From NCBI GenBank assembly GCA_007115705.1, contig QXEO01000553.1, positions 19,164,025 through 19,228,024 of the forward strand: DNA of 64,000 nucleotides. Reading direction: 5' to 3'. The translations under genes were made by a program, and so were the position numbers. Numbering within the stretch: the first letter of the stretch is position 1; each line of letters starts with the position of its first letter. Source of the DNA: Dactylis glomerata (Eukaryota > Streptophyta > Magnoliopsida > Poales > Poaceae). The notes beneath the pieces were generated by a model, which saw only the letters and a program-made list of their open reading frames with translations, did no database searches and was not told the origin of the DNA. Below are positions 1-11,864 of this stretch, piece after piece.

Positions 1-2430
1 TTAGGTTCCTTTTTAGATGCTACTATTGCTAGAGCTAAGTTGGGAAACACCACTGTTACACCTGTTAGTTCACCTGAGTCTAGGGAATGTCCTAGTGATG
101 ATTTTGATGATGCTGATATTGAGCTTGACGATGATTTTATTGCTGAAGCTCATGCTACTCGTGATGCTAAAGCTGTTAAAGAACTTTTAGCAAGACGTGC
201 TGTTAGATATAAATTGTCTCCTAATCCTAAGTTTGTTGCTTCTCCCATAGATATTAGAGACAAGGATTATGATTTCTCTTTAGATTTATCTTACATATCT
301 ATTGTTGAGAAAACTCCTTTTTGTGGTACTAAAGATGAGAGTGCTATGGAGCACATGAATGAGCTTTCTACTTTGAGTAATTTGTTTTCTGATGATATTA
401 AGCTTCACACTTACTTTGTTGCTAAGATTTTTCCTTTCTCGTTGAAAGATGCAGCTAAAACTTGGTTTAATAACTTGTCTCCTGGATCTCTTAATAGTCC
501 TATTGCTTTGGTTAATGCTTTCTTTCAGAAATATTTTCCTGCAAGTGCTCAACATGCTGCTGTGCAGAAAATCTTTGACTTTGAACAGGGAAAAGGAGAG
601 ATACTGCCTGAATCTTGGACAAGGTTTTGTTCTTTAATTAGAGCTTTGCCTAAAGAGCCATTGCCTAAAAATGAACTCCTTGATATATTTTATAATGGAC
701 TAACTGATGAATCTAAGACATATTTGGATAGTTGTGCTGGTTGTGTTTTCAGGGAAAGAACTCCGGCTGAAGCTGAAGAACTAATAGCTAAAATAAGCTA
801 AAATCATGATGATTGGACTCTAGTTGAGCCAACTCCAGCACCAACACCTGTGCCATCTACAGAGCCTACGCCGAAGAAGAGAGGGTTGATTGAATTAAAT
901 GATGAAGTGATGAGGGAAGCCAAGAAATCTATTAAGGAGAAAGGTATTTAAGCCGAAGATGTTAAGAATTTACCTCCTATAGAAGAATTATGTAAGCCAA
1001 TCCCTCACTCATCTAATATCGAGGTACACTCTCTCCAACGCTTTGATGAAAGAGATATTCCTTACTCTAAACCTCCTGATCAATGCTTAGATGAGTTTGA
1101 TAATTTTGTTGTTAAGCAAGATAATTTTAATAGAATGGTGCAGAATCATTTATTGGAAAATTCTAGAGCTATTAACAAGTTGCAGGATATTGTCGAGAGA
1201 ACCTCCAATGATGTGAAGATACTTGTTAAACATTTTCAAATGGTTCAGACTCAAATTGATCAGCTTACCAAGGTGCAAAAAGATTTGCTAGTTAATGCTT
1301 CAAGAGAGAAGCAAGCGTGTGAAATGCGCATGAGAGGAGGTGCTACTACCCAAGACCCCTTATATCCTGAAGGACATCCTAAGAGGATCGAGCAAGATTC
1401 TCAACGCACTTCAAGAGATGATATTCCTTCCAAGAAGAAGAAGAAGAAGAAGCATAAAACAACTGCAGAATCCTCTGATGCAGGTAAAGATCCTAACAGT
1501 GTTTCTATTTCTGATGCTGAAACTGAACCAGGTGATGCTTCCGATAAAGAAGAAGTTGAAGAGGAACCAGAAAAGATTGATAAGAATGCAAAGTACACCA
1601 AAGAAGACTTCATTGCCAACAAGCATGGTAATGAGAGAGAACCTTGGGTGCAGAAACCAATGCCTTTTCCTGGTAAGAAACATAAATCAAAGGAAGAGGA
1701 ACACTACAACAGGTTTTGTGAATGGATGAAACCTTTATTTTTGCAAATTCCTTTGACTGATGCTATTAGAATGCCTCCTTATGCAAAGTATATGAAAGAT
1801 ATTGTTACTAACAAAAGGAAGATTCCTAATGAGGAAATTTCCACTCTACTTGCTAATTATTCTTTTGATGGTAAAGTTTCGGAGAAGCTTGGAGATCCAG
1901 GTATACCAACTATTCCTTGCTCCATTAAAAATAACTATGTTAGAACTGCTTTATGTGATTTGGGAGCTGGAGTTAGTGTGATGCCTTTTTCTCTTTATAA
2001 GAGACTTGATCTAGAAAAATTGGTATCGACTGATATATCTTTGTAGATGGCTGATAAGTCTACTACTATTCCTATTGGTATATGTGAAAATGTTCATGTT
2101 CAAGTTGCTAATAGTTATTTGATATTAACTGACTTTGTTGTGTTGGAAATGCCTGAAGATGATAATATGTCTATTATTCTTGGGAGACCCTTTCTAAACA
2201 CTGCAGGGGCTGTTATTAATTGCAATCAAGGAAAAGTAACTTTTAATGTCAATGATAAAGAGTACACGGTTTATTTTCCCAAGAAGATTGATAGGAAAAA
2301 TGCTCTAAATTCCATCAAGAATGTTGAGACCATCAGAGTTGGTCAAATTATTTGTTCAAAGCGGAAGCCCAAGGAAGAATATAAAATTGTTATGATTGGG
2401 ACTATGCCTATCAAAGTTGAGGTAACATAA
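1..2430 (+). pseudogene. Gag-protease polyprotein of element A, three nonsense codons
   Basis: The reading frame enters from the left edge and is open to 2430 except for three in-frame stops at 799-801, 949-951 and 2044-2046. Each stop reads as a sense codon in the B copy at that point. The retrotransposon gag region is around 430-660 (motif AAKTWFNNLSPGS). A lysine-rich stretch, possibly RNA-binding or nuclear-localising, is at 1429-1455. The aspartic protease region has its active-site motif CDLGAG at 1954-1971 and a second motif ILGRPFLNTAG near 2176. No zinc knuckle was seen. The frame has no frameshifts, so A decayed only through point nonsense changes. Gag would form the particle and the protease would mature it. 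No polymerase follows. Confidence 0.85.
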
Positions 2431-3255
2431 GCATTTAGTGAAATGTAAAGTTTTGCCTCATATAAAGTTAGTTTGGTAACAAGACTTGATCAACCTTGTT
2501 AACAAAGTGATTTTATATGAACGAAACTTTGTTTTCACTGCATCCACTCCACCTCACTTATATTTACTTGTTCAATTTTATTACTTTAGTTTAGTTACAT
2601 GATTAAGAGTATCTCAGAGCTGCTCATACTTTGTTTTGATTTGCTTGAAATCGTTTCATCTTCGTTTTTCCGAGTTTTTATCGATTTGCCAATTTCTAAA
2701 AAATCCTTGAAAATAAAGTTTCTCGAAAAATTCCAGTAAATTCTTTATAAATTTTTATGTCAAAAATGGGACAGAGAGGCACCTGGGAGACACCGGGAGG
2801 GGCTGCCACACCACCACACATACAGGGGGCACAGCCCAGCCCTGGCCGCGCCCACCTGCTGTGAGGGGGCCCCACCTGGCCTCTCACTTATCTCTTCTTC
2901 CCCAACACCCTCTCTCTCCCGAAATATCTCAACACCCAGCTCAAACCCGTGTTCTTGCTGTTCTTCATCGCGATTTTTCGATCTCCTTGCTCAGCCCATC
3001 ATTTCTGCTGAGATTTGGAGCAATTGTTCTCTGGTATGTGACTCCTCCGCTTGTCCAAGTAGAATTTCTTTTGGTGAAGTATTCCTTGAGTATTTTAGCA
3101 TTGTAGGTGGCAGGATAAATGAGTATGCATGCTTGTTCTATTGCTTAGAAATGTTATTTTGATGCATGTTAGCTCTCTAGCAACTCACTATAGTAGTTTC
3201 CTACATTTGCTTGTCTCAAAATCACTTTTTATGAGGTCTGTTAAAAATTTCAGAA
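2431..3255 (+). promoter_or_regulatory. LTR-like internal leader with probable intron before ORF2 of element A
   Basis: This noncoding stretch separates the protease from the second ORF. At 2825-2858 it carries a degenerate copy of the GC palindrome found in the LTR promoter region of element B. A probable intron runs from 3034 (GTATGT) to 3253 (AAATTTCAG), directly upstream of the ATG at 3256. The same arrangement recurs in element B. I infer an internal promoter or a splice leader for a separate mRNA of the second ORF. Confidence 0.5.
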
Positions 3256-3270
3256 ATGGAGGAGAATGCA

Positions 3271-3605
3271 TGACAAGGGTATAGCTAATAGAGCCCGTTA
3301 GTTGAGTACCCCTGAGGCCCGATAAGCTAGGCCCAATTGTAATGATAGTCGAGATACGAGTCCTTACCATATGTCGATATTGTAATCTGTATCGGACCCT
3401 ACCCGATCCTTGAGACCTGGCCACCTATATATAGGGGCCAGGAGGGGATGGTGTAGGCCAGATTAAAAGCAAGCCAGGTTCAACACCCAAGTTTACTTTC
3501 GATATACACTTATTTTGACTAACCTTACCTTTGAGTTCATCTGACGCCCTATCTCCCCGATCCTAAGTCTTTCATCTAGGACATTTGTCGAGTTAACCCT
3601 CGTCA
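3271..3605 (+). repeat. 5' LTR of G1
   Basis: The LTR is 335 bp with TG...CA ends and is the same length as the 3' LTR at 19254-19588. A TATA-like CTATATATAG lies near 3425-3434. Confidence 0.93.
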
Positions 3606-3607
3606 AT

Positions 3608-3625
3608 TGGCGCCGACCGTGGGGA
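3608..3625 (+). other. Primer binding site of G1
   Basis: TGGCGCCGACCGTGGGGA begins two bases after the 5' LTR. It has the TGGCGCC start of plant tRNA primer sites. The exact tRNA was not identified; it differs from the Asp-type site of the other gypsy elements here. Confidence 0.75.
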
Positions 3626-3706
3626 CTCTGGGCGTTGGAATCATGAATTCGATGGCTTTTTCGATTTTTAGACAACAGCAGTACAGAAGTCGACGAAAAT
3701 CAAGAG

Positions 3707-4687
3707 ATGGAGTTGACAATCGGAAGTCTAAGCATCTTCATCGGGCCATCGGGTTCATCTCGCTTTTCAGATCCGACGAAACAAGATCCGTCGGCAAGTG
3801 AGCCCAAAACAGTAGCAATGATGGAATATTCTGAAGGCTCTTCTAGCGAGGTAAACTCGCCGGTCAGCTCAGGAGAAGTGCAAAAAGGAAAAATCGCAGA
3901 AGACGACAAAGCAATGGAAAATTTCGACGTAGGGGTCCAACTCAAAGATCTCATGATCTGCCTCGACGATATCTCAGACAAGTCAACAGATACATGGAAG
4001 ACAGGGTTAGAGCTTTCTGAAGATGGTGACTCGATCTTCTCAAGCTTTAATAGTAACATCGACAAACAATGCCAAGTGCTCGCCATTGTAGGAGACAATT
4101 CAGAAGAATTCGACGAAAAACAACAATCCAGTGCTAAACCCAGCAAATATCAACAGAGGAGCAAATCACCTAGCAGAAGGGCAAACAGCAAAATCTGTCA
4201 CAACCAGGGAAAAAATTCGACTATCAGCCGATGAATGGAGAATAATAAGAGAAGCCATAGAACACGGCACGCCAATACCATCAAATTCTAGCAAGGACAT
4301 GCTTTTGGGGTATCATTATGCCCTAAGGCAGCAGGCAAAACAACTAGCAAAGGAGAAAATAGAGATACAACAAAGAAAAGAATCAGCCTTTGCAGCTAGC
4401 AACGCCGCTCGCAGAGCACGAAGTGACGCATCGCACACTAACGCAAGGAGAAATCATCGACATGGTTCAAGGTACGAAAACCTCGAGTACTCAGAAAGGC
4501 AAAGCATCTCCAAAAATCTCAACTCGTCCTTCCTATCGGTCGACGAGCAGGGGAACATCGTACCAAAAACCCCCGAAGCAGCACTAGTGGTAGCACATGC
4601 ATATTTGCTTACAACTCGACTAAGTCCAGGGGATCCTAGGGAACATATGCATAGAGCAGCATTGAACGGACTAAACATGGTGGGCCA
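3707..4687 (+). pseudogene. Gag of G1, N-terminal half, frameshifted and split
   Basis: The start is taken as the ATG at 3707, because the related minus-strand fragment at 21862-22050 keeps the same frame with conservative changes (MELTIGSLS conserved). The first frame runs to about 4234. A single frameshift between about 4130 and 4210 moves the reading into the frame that continues to 4687, where the nested 4688-11864 element interrupts it. The encoded region is polar and charged, with no catalytic motif. It is the N-terminal extension upstream of the gag core, which resumes after 11864. Confidence 0.75.
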
Positions 4688-6311
4688 TGATACGTCTCAA
4701 ACATATCTATAATTTTTGTTGCTCCATGCTTGTTTTTACACCATTTGCCTATTGTTTCGTTACACTTAGTGGCATTTTTATGCATTTTCCGGAACTAACC
4801 TATTAACGAAGTGCCACAGTGCCAGTTTCCTGTTTTCTGCTATTTTTGTGTTTCGGAAGTGATACACAGGAAATATTCTCGGAATTGGACGAAACAAGTT
4901 CCTGAAGTCTTATTTTACCCGGAAGCTTCCAGAGATCCGAAGGAGAGTAGGAGGTGAGGGACCAGGGGCCCACACACAGGGGTGGCGCGGCCAGCCCCTG
5001 GCCCGCGCCACCGCCTTGTGAGGCCACCTGGCCCCTCTTCTGACGACGCCCCTTCGCCTATAAAGACCCCCCGACAGAAAAAACCTAAGTGCCCGATCAG
5101 TTTTCCAGAACACATCGCGATACGCCGCCGCCGTCGACCCGAAGATCGGGAGGGTCCAGAAGCTCTTCCCGGCACCCTGCCGGAGAGGGGAATCACCACC
5201 AGAGGTCTTCTTCATCGCCATGCTTGCCTCCGGAGCGATGAGTGAGTAGTCTACCTTGGACTATGGGTCCATAGCAGTAGCTAGATAGTTGTCTTCTCCA
5301 CTATGTGCTTCATGTTTAGATCTCATGAGCTGCCATACATGATTGAGATCACCGTTATGTAATTCTACATGTTTGGTTTGTTGGGATCCGATGAATATTG
5401 GTGTTTATGATTAAGTTGTTGTACTGAATTATATCTTTTGTTATCTCTATGTTGTTTATGATCTTGTATGCTCTCCGTTGTTAGTAGCTATCTTGGCCAA
5501 GTAGTTGCTAGTGACTCCAAGAGGGGGTATTTATGCTCGATAGTGGGTTCATGTCTCTATTTCACCTGGGGGAATGATAGAAACCTCTAAGGTGGTAGAT
5601 GTGCTGTTGCTACTAGGGAGAAAACAACATTCATATGCTCAAGGGCATATGCTTTGTTTACATTACACACTTTGCTTAATGCAATTATCTGTTGTTCGCA
5701 ACTTAATACTTCTAGGGTGTTCGGATTGATATCCCCGGGAGTGGATTATTAGTCATAGATGCAGTTGGATGGCGGTCTATGTATTTTGTTGTAATGCCCA
5801 GAGTAAATCTCATAGTGATCTTCTTGACATATCACGTTATCTCTATTCTATCAATTGCCCAACTGTAATTTGTTTACCCAACATGTGTTATTTTATCTAT
5901 GGAGAGACACCACTAGTGAACTGTGGACCCCGGTCCTATTTACACCATATTGCAATCACCTGTTTACTTTTCTCGTACTGTTTACTTTACTAGCATACTC
6001 TACTGTTTTCCACTCGATACGCTCATAACCTTTGTTTCAAGCAAACCGGTGAGATTGACAACCTCATCGCAAGTTGGGAACAAAGTATTTGTTTGTGTGT
6101 GTGCAGGTTCCACAACACCTTCAGTCGTCATTGTCTCTCCTCTCCTGTTCGATAAACCTTGGTTTCTTAACTGAGGGAAAACTTGCCGCTACACTCATCA
6201 TACCTTCCTCTTGGGGTTCCCAACGGGCTGGTCATCACCACGCACAAGGACTTACTGCTCCCACATCAACTACACGCCACAGCTCTTTTCTGGCGTCATC
6301 ATCGAGTAGCA
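4688..6311 (+). repeat. 5' LTR of the 4688-11864 element
   Basis: The LTR is 1,624 bp, TGATACG...GTAGCA. A GC palindrome lies at 4984-5009, shortly before a TATA box at 5058-5065. Open frames inside it are chance ORFs in LTR DNA. Confidence 0.93.
5058..5065 (+). promoter_or_regulatory. LTR promoter TATA box
   Basis: CTATAAAG lies about 50 bp after the GC palindrome inside the LTR. The 3' LTR has the same site. It is the likely core promoter for the element transcript. Confidence 0.6.
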
Positions 6312-6321
6312 GCTTCTTTTC

Positions 6322-6339
6322 TGGCGCCGTTGCCGGGGA
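6322..6339 (+). other. Primer binding site, tRNA-Asp type
   Basis: TGGCGCCGTTGCCGGGGA starts 10 bases after the 5' LTR. It matches the known complement of the plant tRNA-Asp 3' end and is identical to the site in element B. Confidence 0.85.
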
Positions 6340-6499
6340 GGAAGAGAAGACTTCTGCGAGGGGAGTTCTTCGCACACACATTCTTTACTTTGTTATTTGT
6401 TTTGCTTTACTTTATTTATTTTACCTGCATTGCTTTTATATCAAAAACCCAAAAAAATTAGAATCCTTGGTAGTTGTTATTTCTTTACTTTAGTTTATC

Positions 6500-7093
6500 A
6501 TGCTGTTCCCTGAGTTCGTACTGGAGGACCTCTCTGTAGGTAGTGGTTCGATTATTGGCAAAAGTAACATTGAGGAGTTCTTTAATCACATTAGTATGCA
6601 TAAGGAAGTTGAGGAAAAGTCTTTGGTTGAGTTAGCCCCTAGTTATGAAGTTGCTTCTGCTCATTTAGTTCACATGTTAGAAGCTAGGTTTGCTAGTCTT
6701 AATCCTTTTATGCAATATATGTTCCTTAAGCTTCATGAAATTGAGGATCCCGAAAAGAAGGCTTTTATCTTGGAAACTTTGCGCCTAGAATTTAAGGATG
6801 TCGTTGTTGAAGCTAGGAAAGTTCTTAAACATTTTAATAAACTCGGTTCACCTATAAAGGTTATTGATACTAATGATGAGGGAACCGAAATACCTATACC
6901 TTGCAAGCTTTTGGGATTGAATGATGCCTTCGAAAACAATTTCGCCTGGATCTGTCCTGAAAATCTTTTTGATGAGAATAGTGTACCGAAGCATGATCAC
7001 AAAGGGGATTCTAAAACTTATGTGGATGAAATACAATGCCTTATTGATAAGACCTCTGCAATTGATCTTAATGCTTCTTCTGACGGTACTTGA
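6500..7093 (+). CDS. Gag-like protein of the non-autonomous nested element
   Basis: An intact 197-residue frame is the only substantial ORF between the two LTRs. It starts at the ATG at 6500, about 160 bp after the primer site. The protein is acidic and probably helical; it lacks a zinc knuckle, protease or polymerase motif. It may help package the element RNA, but homology to gag is not clear by eye. Its place just after the primer site is the main reason for calling it gag-like. Everything from 7094 to the 3' LTR is noncoding, so the element depends on helpers. Confidence 0.6.
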   Translation: MLFPEFVLEDLSVGSGSIIGKSNIEEFFNHISMHKEVEEKSLVELAPSYEVASAHLVHMLEARFASLNPFMQYMFLKLHEIEDPEKKAFILETLRLEFKDVVVEARKVLKHFNKLGSPIKVIDTNDEGTEIPIPCKLLGLNDAFENNFAWICPENLFDENSVPKHDHKGDSKTYVDEIQCLIDKTSAIDLNASSDGT

Positions 7094-10000
7094 TTCGCAA
7101 TTTTCTGCGCCTAGCTCAAAGCCGTTAAAGAAAAGCACTCTTGGGAGATAACCCAATGTTTTCTTTTCAGTACTTTTTCTTTTATTTGAGTCTTGGAAGT
7201 CATTACTACTGTAATGACCGCTCCTTATCTTGTTTATTTCGTTTTTGTGCCAAGAGAAGCCTCTAATTTGAGTGAGGTAAAGATTTGGGGATGTTGCTGT
7301 CCTGAAACTGTTTTCGGTGCTGCACCGTAAAAATACGTGAAAATTCTCTGTTTATCTTTTGGACCTGCGATTTCTTGTGCATATGCCCCAGGTTATATCC
7401 AAACTTTTCTTAGTTGAACACTTTTTGATTTGAGCAACAGAAAATCCCTAAAAAATTCGACCTTTGTCAGCTGTTCAGTTTTGACAGATTTCTGCCAATA
7501 TTTGTGTTTGCCACTTTATCGCTTTCTTTTGAGTTCTTTTGATCACGGAACTTTTGGGGAGGTTGCTACAGTAGTATCTACTATATATGTGGTGGTTTTG
7601 AGTTGAAACCTGAAGCAAATAGAGGATTGATTATATGTTATGCTTGCACTAATGTTCTTTTGATCACGGAACTTTTGGGGAGGTTTGAGTTCTTTTGATC
7701 ACGGAACTTTTGGGTTCTTTTGATCACGGCACTAATGTTTTGAGTTCTTTTGATCACGGAACTTTTGGGGAGGTTGCTACAGTAGTATCTACTATATATG
7801 TGGTGGTTTTGAGTTGAAACCTGAAGCAAATAGAGGATTGATTATATGTTATGCTTGCACTAATGTTGCTAATAGAATTGTGTTTAGTTTTGTATGAAGG
7901 AAGTTTTCAAGTGTAGGGATTGGAGAATGATGAGATGAGTTGAAGAATGGACAAAAGCTCAAGCTTGGGGATGCCCATGCATCACCCCAAGAAATATCCA
8001 AGAAGTACAAGCGTCAAAGCTTGGGGATGCCCCCGAGGCACCCCTTCTTCATCGGCAAAAATCAGGTCACCTTTCAAAACACTATATTTTTATTGCTTCA
8101 TGCACTATGTGTTTTTCTTGGAGCGTCAGTTGTTTTAGTTTTCTTAGTTGGTTTAGGTTTGTTTGTTTGCTGCAATAAATGGTTGGACCCCAACAAATTT
8201 CCTTTGGAGAAGTTGCTTGTTTTCATTTGCAAAGAACGCTCTAGTTTTCACTCTTATTAAAAATCGAGTGTTCTACTTTTTCTGCTACTGCTTTTGGTTT
8301 TCGTTTTTGCCTTGATATGCATTCAGACCTTGTCATATATTTTCATCAAGGTGTATTTTTGCCTCTGATCTTCATTGGTTTTCATCAAAAGAGGTGTTTA
8401 TAAAAATTTCAAATGGTGTTGGAAAAGAGAAAAAGCTTTGTGCAAAATAGTGGTACAAGAAGGAGCTTGTGTAGACTGCGGCTTAGGCTTTTTCATGTCA
8501 TGCTTGATGTCTTTTTGATAGTATGCTTAGTGGTTTTTCTGTAGCATGACTTGTCTCAAATAACTGAGATTGCTTAATGAGCCTTTGAAAAAATCATGCG
8601 TTGTTTTTATTGTATGGAAGCATTATTTTGGTTTTCTCCTTGATGCTTTATTTGGGTTGACTTGGCGCATGCTCACACATGTTAGACTCTTACAAAGTCG
8701 CCAATAGCCTTCATGATCATTTAGTTTTTGACTTTTGATGCCATCTTATGCTTCTTTTAATGTCGCTTTGTCGCTTTGCATGATTATGGCCATTATTGCT
8801 CTCTTAGTTGGTCGCTCCCACTCTTTTGCTAGCCCTCACCTTGTACTGAGTATGAGCTCTACTCGTGCATCCAACTCCTAAAAGCCAAAGTTTTCCAAAG
8901 TGTCCACCATACATACCTACTAGCAATTTGCTATTCCAAGTAAATTTGACTTGCTTTTATTTTCTCTTCAAATTAAACTCTTACCAGTGTTATGCGAAAT
9001 TCGGTCAGTAAAGCTCTCACGAACCGGAAGGCACACTTTACTTTTTCCTGTTCTTAAAAATTTGACATTGTGGTCTCTTATGTTGAGTTGTTATGCTTGC
9101 AAGTTGTAAGTTGGATTCTAGCCCAGCCATGCAGTCATGGGGCAAGCTTTCAACATTGCACTTCTTTTTGAGTTGATATCGTGATCTTTTGTTTATGGAT
9201 GCCCGCGGTGTGAAATGAATTGGGAATCTTGTGGGGATCATGGAGTTTGTATATGTGTTAGGGAAACGCCGGGCTGCCAATCTAAGCCATACATAATTCA
9301 TGGTGGAAATTTGCAGCATACCCATGGTGAACATTCGACGACGCATCTCACAATAAAAAGCTAAACAATATAGCAAATAAAAGAGACGTCGAGGTGTTCA
9401 TTGTCTGCTTGTCCTGTCATTTTGGTGTGGGCTTGTTCCATGTCATCGGGCACGGAGGTACCCCATTGGCGGTTCTCAATGATATGCATATACTTACAAT
9501 GAAAAGAGCCTTGCTTGGGACTCTAAGTAAAGTAGCATGAGGTTTGGGTACTTGTATTCACGGGGCACGAGGTTTTCAACTTATGATTTGTCAAGCATAT
9601 GCATCATAATTGTTCTCGCATTAACTTTAACCATTCAAGATGCTTATGATGGGGGCAATGAGAGCTCAAAGCCGGTAAGTACCATAATTTTTGAAGGTTA
9701 TAAAACTTGCAATCACTGCTTCCGTCTGCGAAAGGGCCTTTCTTTTACTTTTATGTTGAGTCATCACCTTCTTTCTTTATGCACCGTTAAGAGAGCATAG
9801 TTGTCATTCTTAGTGTGATATGCATTGTCCCAAAGTTCATTGATTGATTCATATTGTTGGTTTCACTTGTTCTTAAATTATTTGTATCTAGTCGCCCTCT
9901 TAAACTTTGAGGTGTCCTATGCATTTATGTTTTGCTCTCTTTGAAGGACAAGCTGAAAACCTTTTGTATGTCTTTCCTTATGATTTGAACACACATTTGA

Positions 10001-10225
10001 CTTTCATTGTTTCATTTTCATGATCTTTTGTTTGTGTTCATTTGCATGTTTACAACATGGTTGCTAAGTTCTTATTATCATGATTATATCTTCATGCCCA
10101 TGTTTTAAGTTCTATTGATCCCAGCTCACCAATGCTTACATATATGATCAAGATTGTGTAGGTGCATGTCACCTCAAAAATTATTCTTTTGTTATCACTT
10201 ACCTACTCGAGGATGAGCAGGAGTT
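7094..10225 (+). other. Noncoding interior and conserved 3' tail of the nested element
   Basis: No convincing protein gene is present. The region contains a repeat block at 7530-7870. From about 8640 to 8960, and again around 9710-9830, it is clearly similar to the 3' noncoding parts of elements A (about 21390-21690) and B (29370-29690 and 34570-34690). That similarity marks a tail shared by different families. Confidence 0.7.
7530..7870 (+). repeat. Duplicated block with short-unit amplification
   Basis: A block of about 120 bp (GGTTGCTACAGTAGTATCTA and following) occurs at about 7560-7650 and again at about 7772-7866. Between and before the copies, the unit GTTCTTTTGATCACGG occurs five times between 7530 and 7765. 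It looks like tandem duplication with slippage. Confidence 0.8.
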
Positions 10226-10240
10226 AAGCTTGGGGATGCT
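10226..10240 (+). other. Polypurine tract of the nested element
   Basis: AAGCTTGGGGATGCT lies directly before the 3' LTR. It is the expected plus-strand priming site. Confidence 0.65.
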
Positions 10241-11864
10241 TGATACGTCTCAAACGTATCTATAATTTTTGATGCTCCATGCTTGTTTTTACATCATTTG
10301 CCTATTGTTTCGTTACACTTAGTGGCATTTTTATGCATTTTCCGGAACTAACCTATTAACGAAGTGCCACAGTGCCAGTTTCCTGTTTTCTGCTGTTTTT
10401 GTGTTTCAGAAGTGATACACAGGAAATATTCTCGGAATTGGACGAAACAAGTTCCTGAAGTCTTATTTTACCTGGAAGCTTCCAGAGATCCGAAGGAGAG
10501 TAGGAGGTGAGGGACCAGGGGCCCACACACAGGGGTGGCGCGGCCAGCCCCTGGCCCGCGCCACCGCCTTGTGAGGCCACTTGGCCCCTCTTCTGACGAC
10601 GCCCCTTCGCCTATAAAGACCCCCCGACGGAAAAAACCTAAGTGCCCGATCAGTTTTCCAGAACACATCGCGATATGACGCCGCCGTCGACCCGAAGATC
10701 GGGAGGGTCCAGAAGCTCTTCCCGGCACCCTGCCGGAGAGGGGAATCGCCACCGGAGGTCTTCTTCATCGCCATGCTTGCCTCCGGAGTGATGAGTGAGT
10801 AGTCTACCTTGGAGTATGGGTCCATAGCAGTAGCTAGATGGTTGTCTTCTCCACTATGTGCTTCATGTTTAGATCTCATGAGCTGCCATACATGATTGAG
10901 ATCACCGTTATGTAATTCTACATGTTTGGTTTGTTGGGATCCGATGAATATTGGTGTTTATGATTAAGTTGCTGTACTGAATTATATCTTTTGTTATCTC
11001 TATGTTGTTTATGATCTTGCATGCTCTCCGTTGTTAGTAGCTATCTTGGCCAAGTAGTTGCTAGTGACTCCAAGAGGGGGTATTTATGCTCGATAGTGGG
11101 TTCATGTCTCTATTTCACCTGGGGGGGTGACAGAAACCTCTAAGGTGGTAGATGTGCTGTTGCTACTAGGGAGAAAACAACATTCATATGCTCAAGGGCA
11201 TATGCTTTGTTTACATTACACACTTTGCTTAATGCAATTATCTATTGTTCGCAACTTAATACTTCTAGGGTGTTCGGATTGATATCCCCGGGAGTGGATT
11301 ATTAGTCATAGATGCAGTTGGATGGCGGTCTATGTATTTTGTTGTAATGCCCAGAGTAAATCTCATAGTGATCTTCTTGACATATCACGTTATCTCTATT
11401 CTATCAATTGCCCAACTGTAATTTGTTTACCCAGCATGTGTTATTTTATCTATGGAGAGACACCACTAGTGAACTATGGACCCCGGTCCTATTTACATCA
11501 TATTGCAATCACCTGTTTACTTTTCTCGTACTGTTTACTTTACTAGCATACTCTACTGTTTTCCACTCGATACGCTCATAACCTTTGTTTCAAGCAAACC
11601 GGTGAGATTGACAACCTCATCGCAAGTTGGGAACAAAGTATTTGTTTGTGTGTGTGCAGGTTCCACAACACCTTCAGTCGTCATTGTCTCTCCTCTCCTG
11701 TTCGATAAACCTTGGTTTCTTAACTGAGGGAAAACTTGCCGCTACACTCATCATACCTTCCTCTTGGGGTTCCCAATGGGCTGGTCATCACCACGCACAA
11801 GGACTTACTGCTCCCACGTCAACTACACGCCACAGCTCTTTTCTGGCGTCATCATCGAGTAGCA
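10241..11864 (+). repeat. 3' LTR of the 4688-11864 element
   Basis: It is 1,624 bp, the same length as the 5' LTR, with about 26 substitutions by eye. It ends GTAGCA and is followed by the target copy GGCCA. Confidence 0.93.

Larger units (their letters stand above)
1..3270 (+). mobile_element. Athila-like gypsy element A, left part (no RT)
   Basis: This is the left remnant of a Ty3/gypsy element of Athila type whose 5' end lies outside the window. It holds a gag-protease reading frame, then a noncoding stretch, then the first codons of a second ORF, which the G1 element cuts at 3270. The right part resumes at 19589 with the target-site copy ATGCA. The layout matches element B (22704-35337) along its whole length. 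No reverse transcriptase, RNase H or integrase lies between protease and second ORF, so the family is non-autonomous. Family type is inferred from the ATHILA-like second ORF and from the Asp-tRNA primer site in the B copy. Confidence 0.85.
4688..11864 (+). mobile_element. Nested gypsy-like element with 1.6-kb LTRs, no pol
   Basis: This complete element is inserted in the G1 gag gene. Its LTRs are 1,624 bp each, it is flanked by the 5-bp duplication GGCCA (4683-4687 and 11865-11869), and it has an Asp-type primer site and a purine tract. The 3.9-kb interior contains one gag-like ORF and about 3 kb of noncoding DNA, with no protease, RT or integrase, so it must use proteins from another element. 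I counted about 26 LTR mismatches (1.6%), fewer than in G1, which fits its inner position. The LTR start resembles pooid families such as WHAM, Fatima and Sabrina; this is recollection and was not searched. Confidence 0.93.

Noticed and set aside
4803..5245. Several ORFs inside the 1.6-kb LTR (and again at 10356-10879)
   Set aside because: They occur in both LTRs at the same place around the GC palindrome and match no protein; LTR chance frames.
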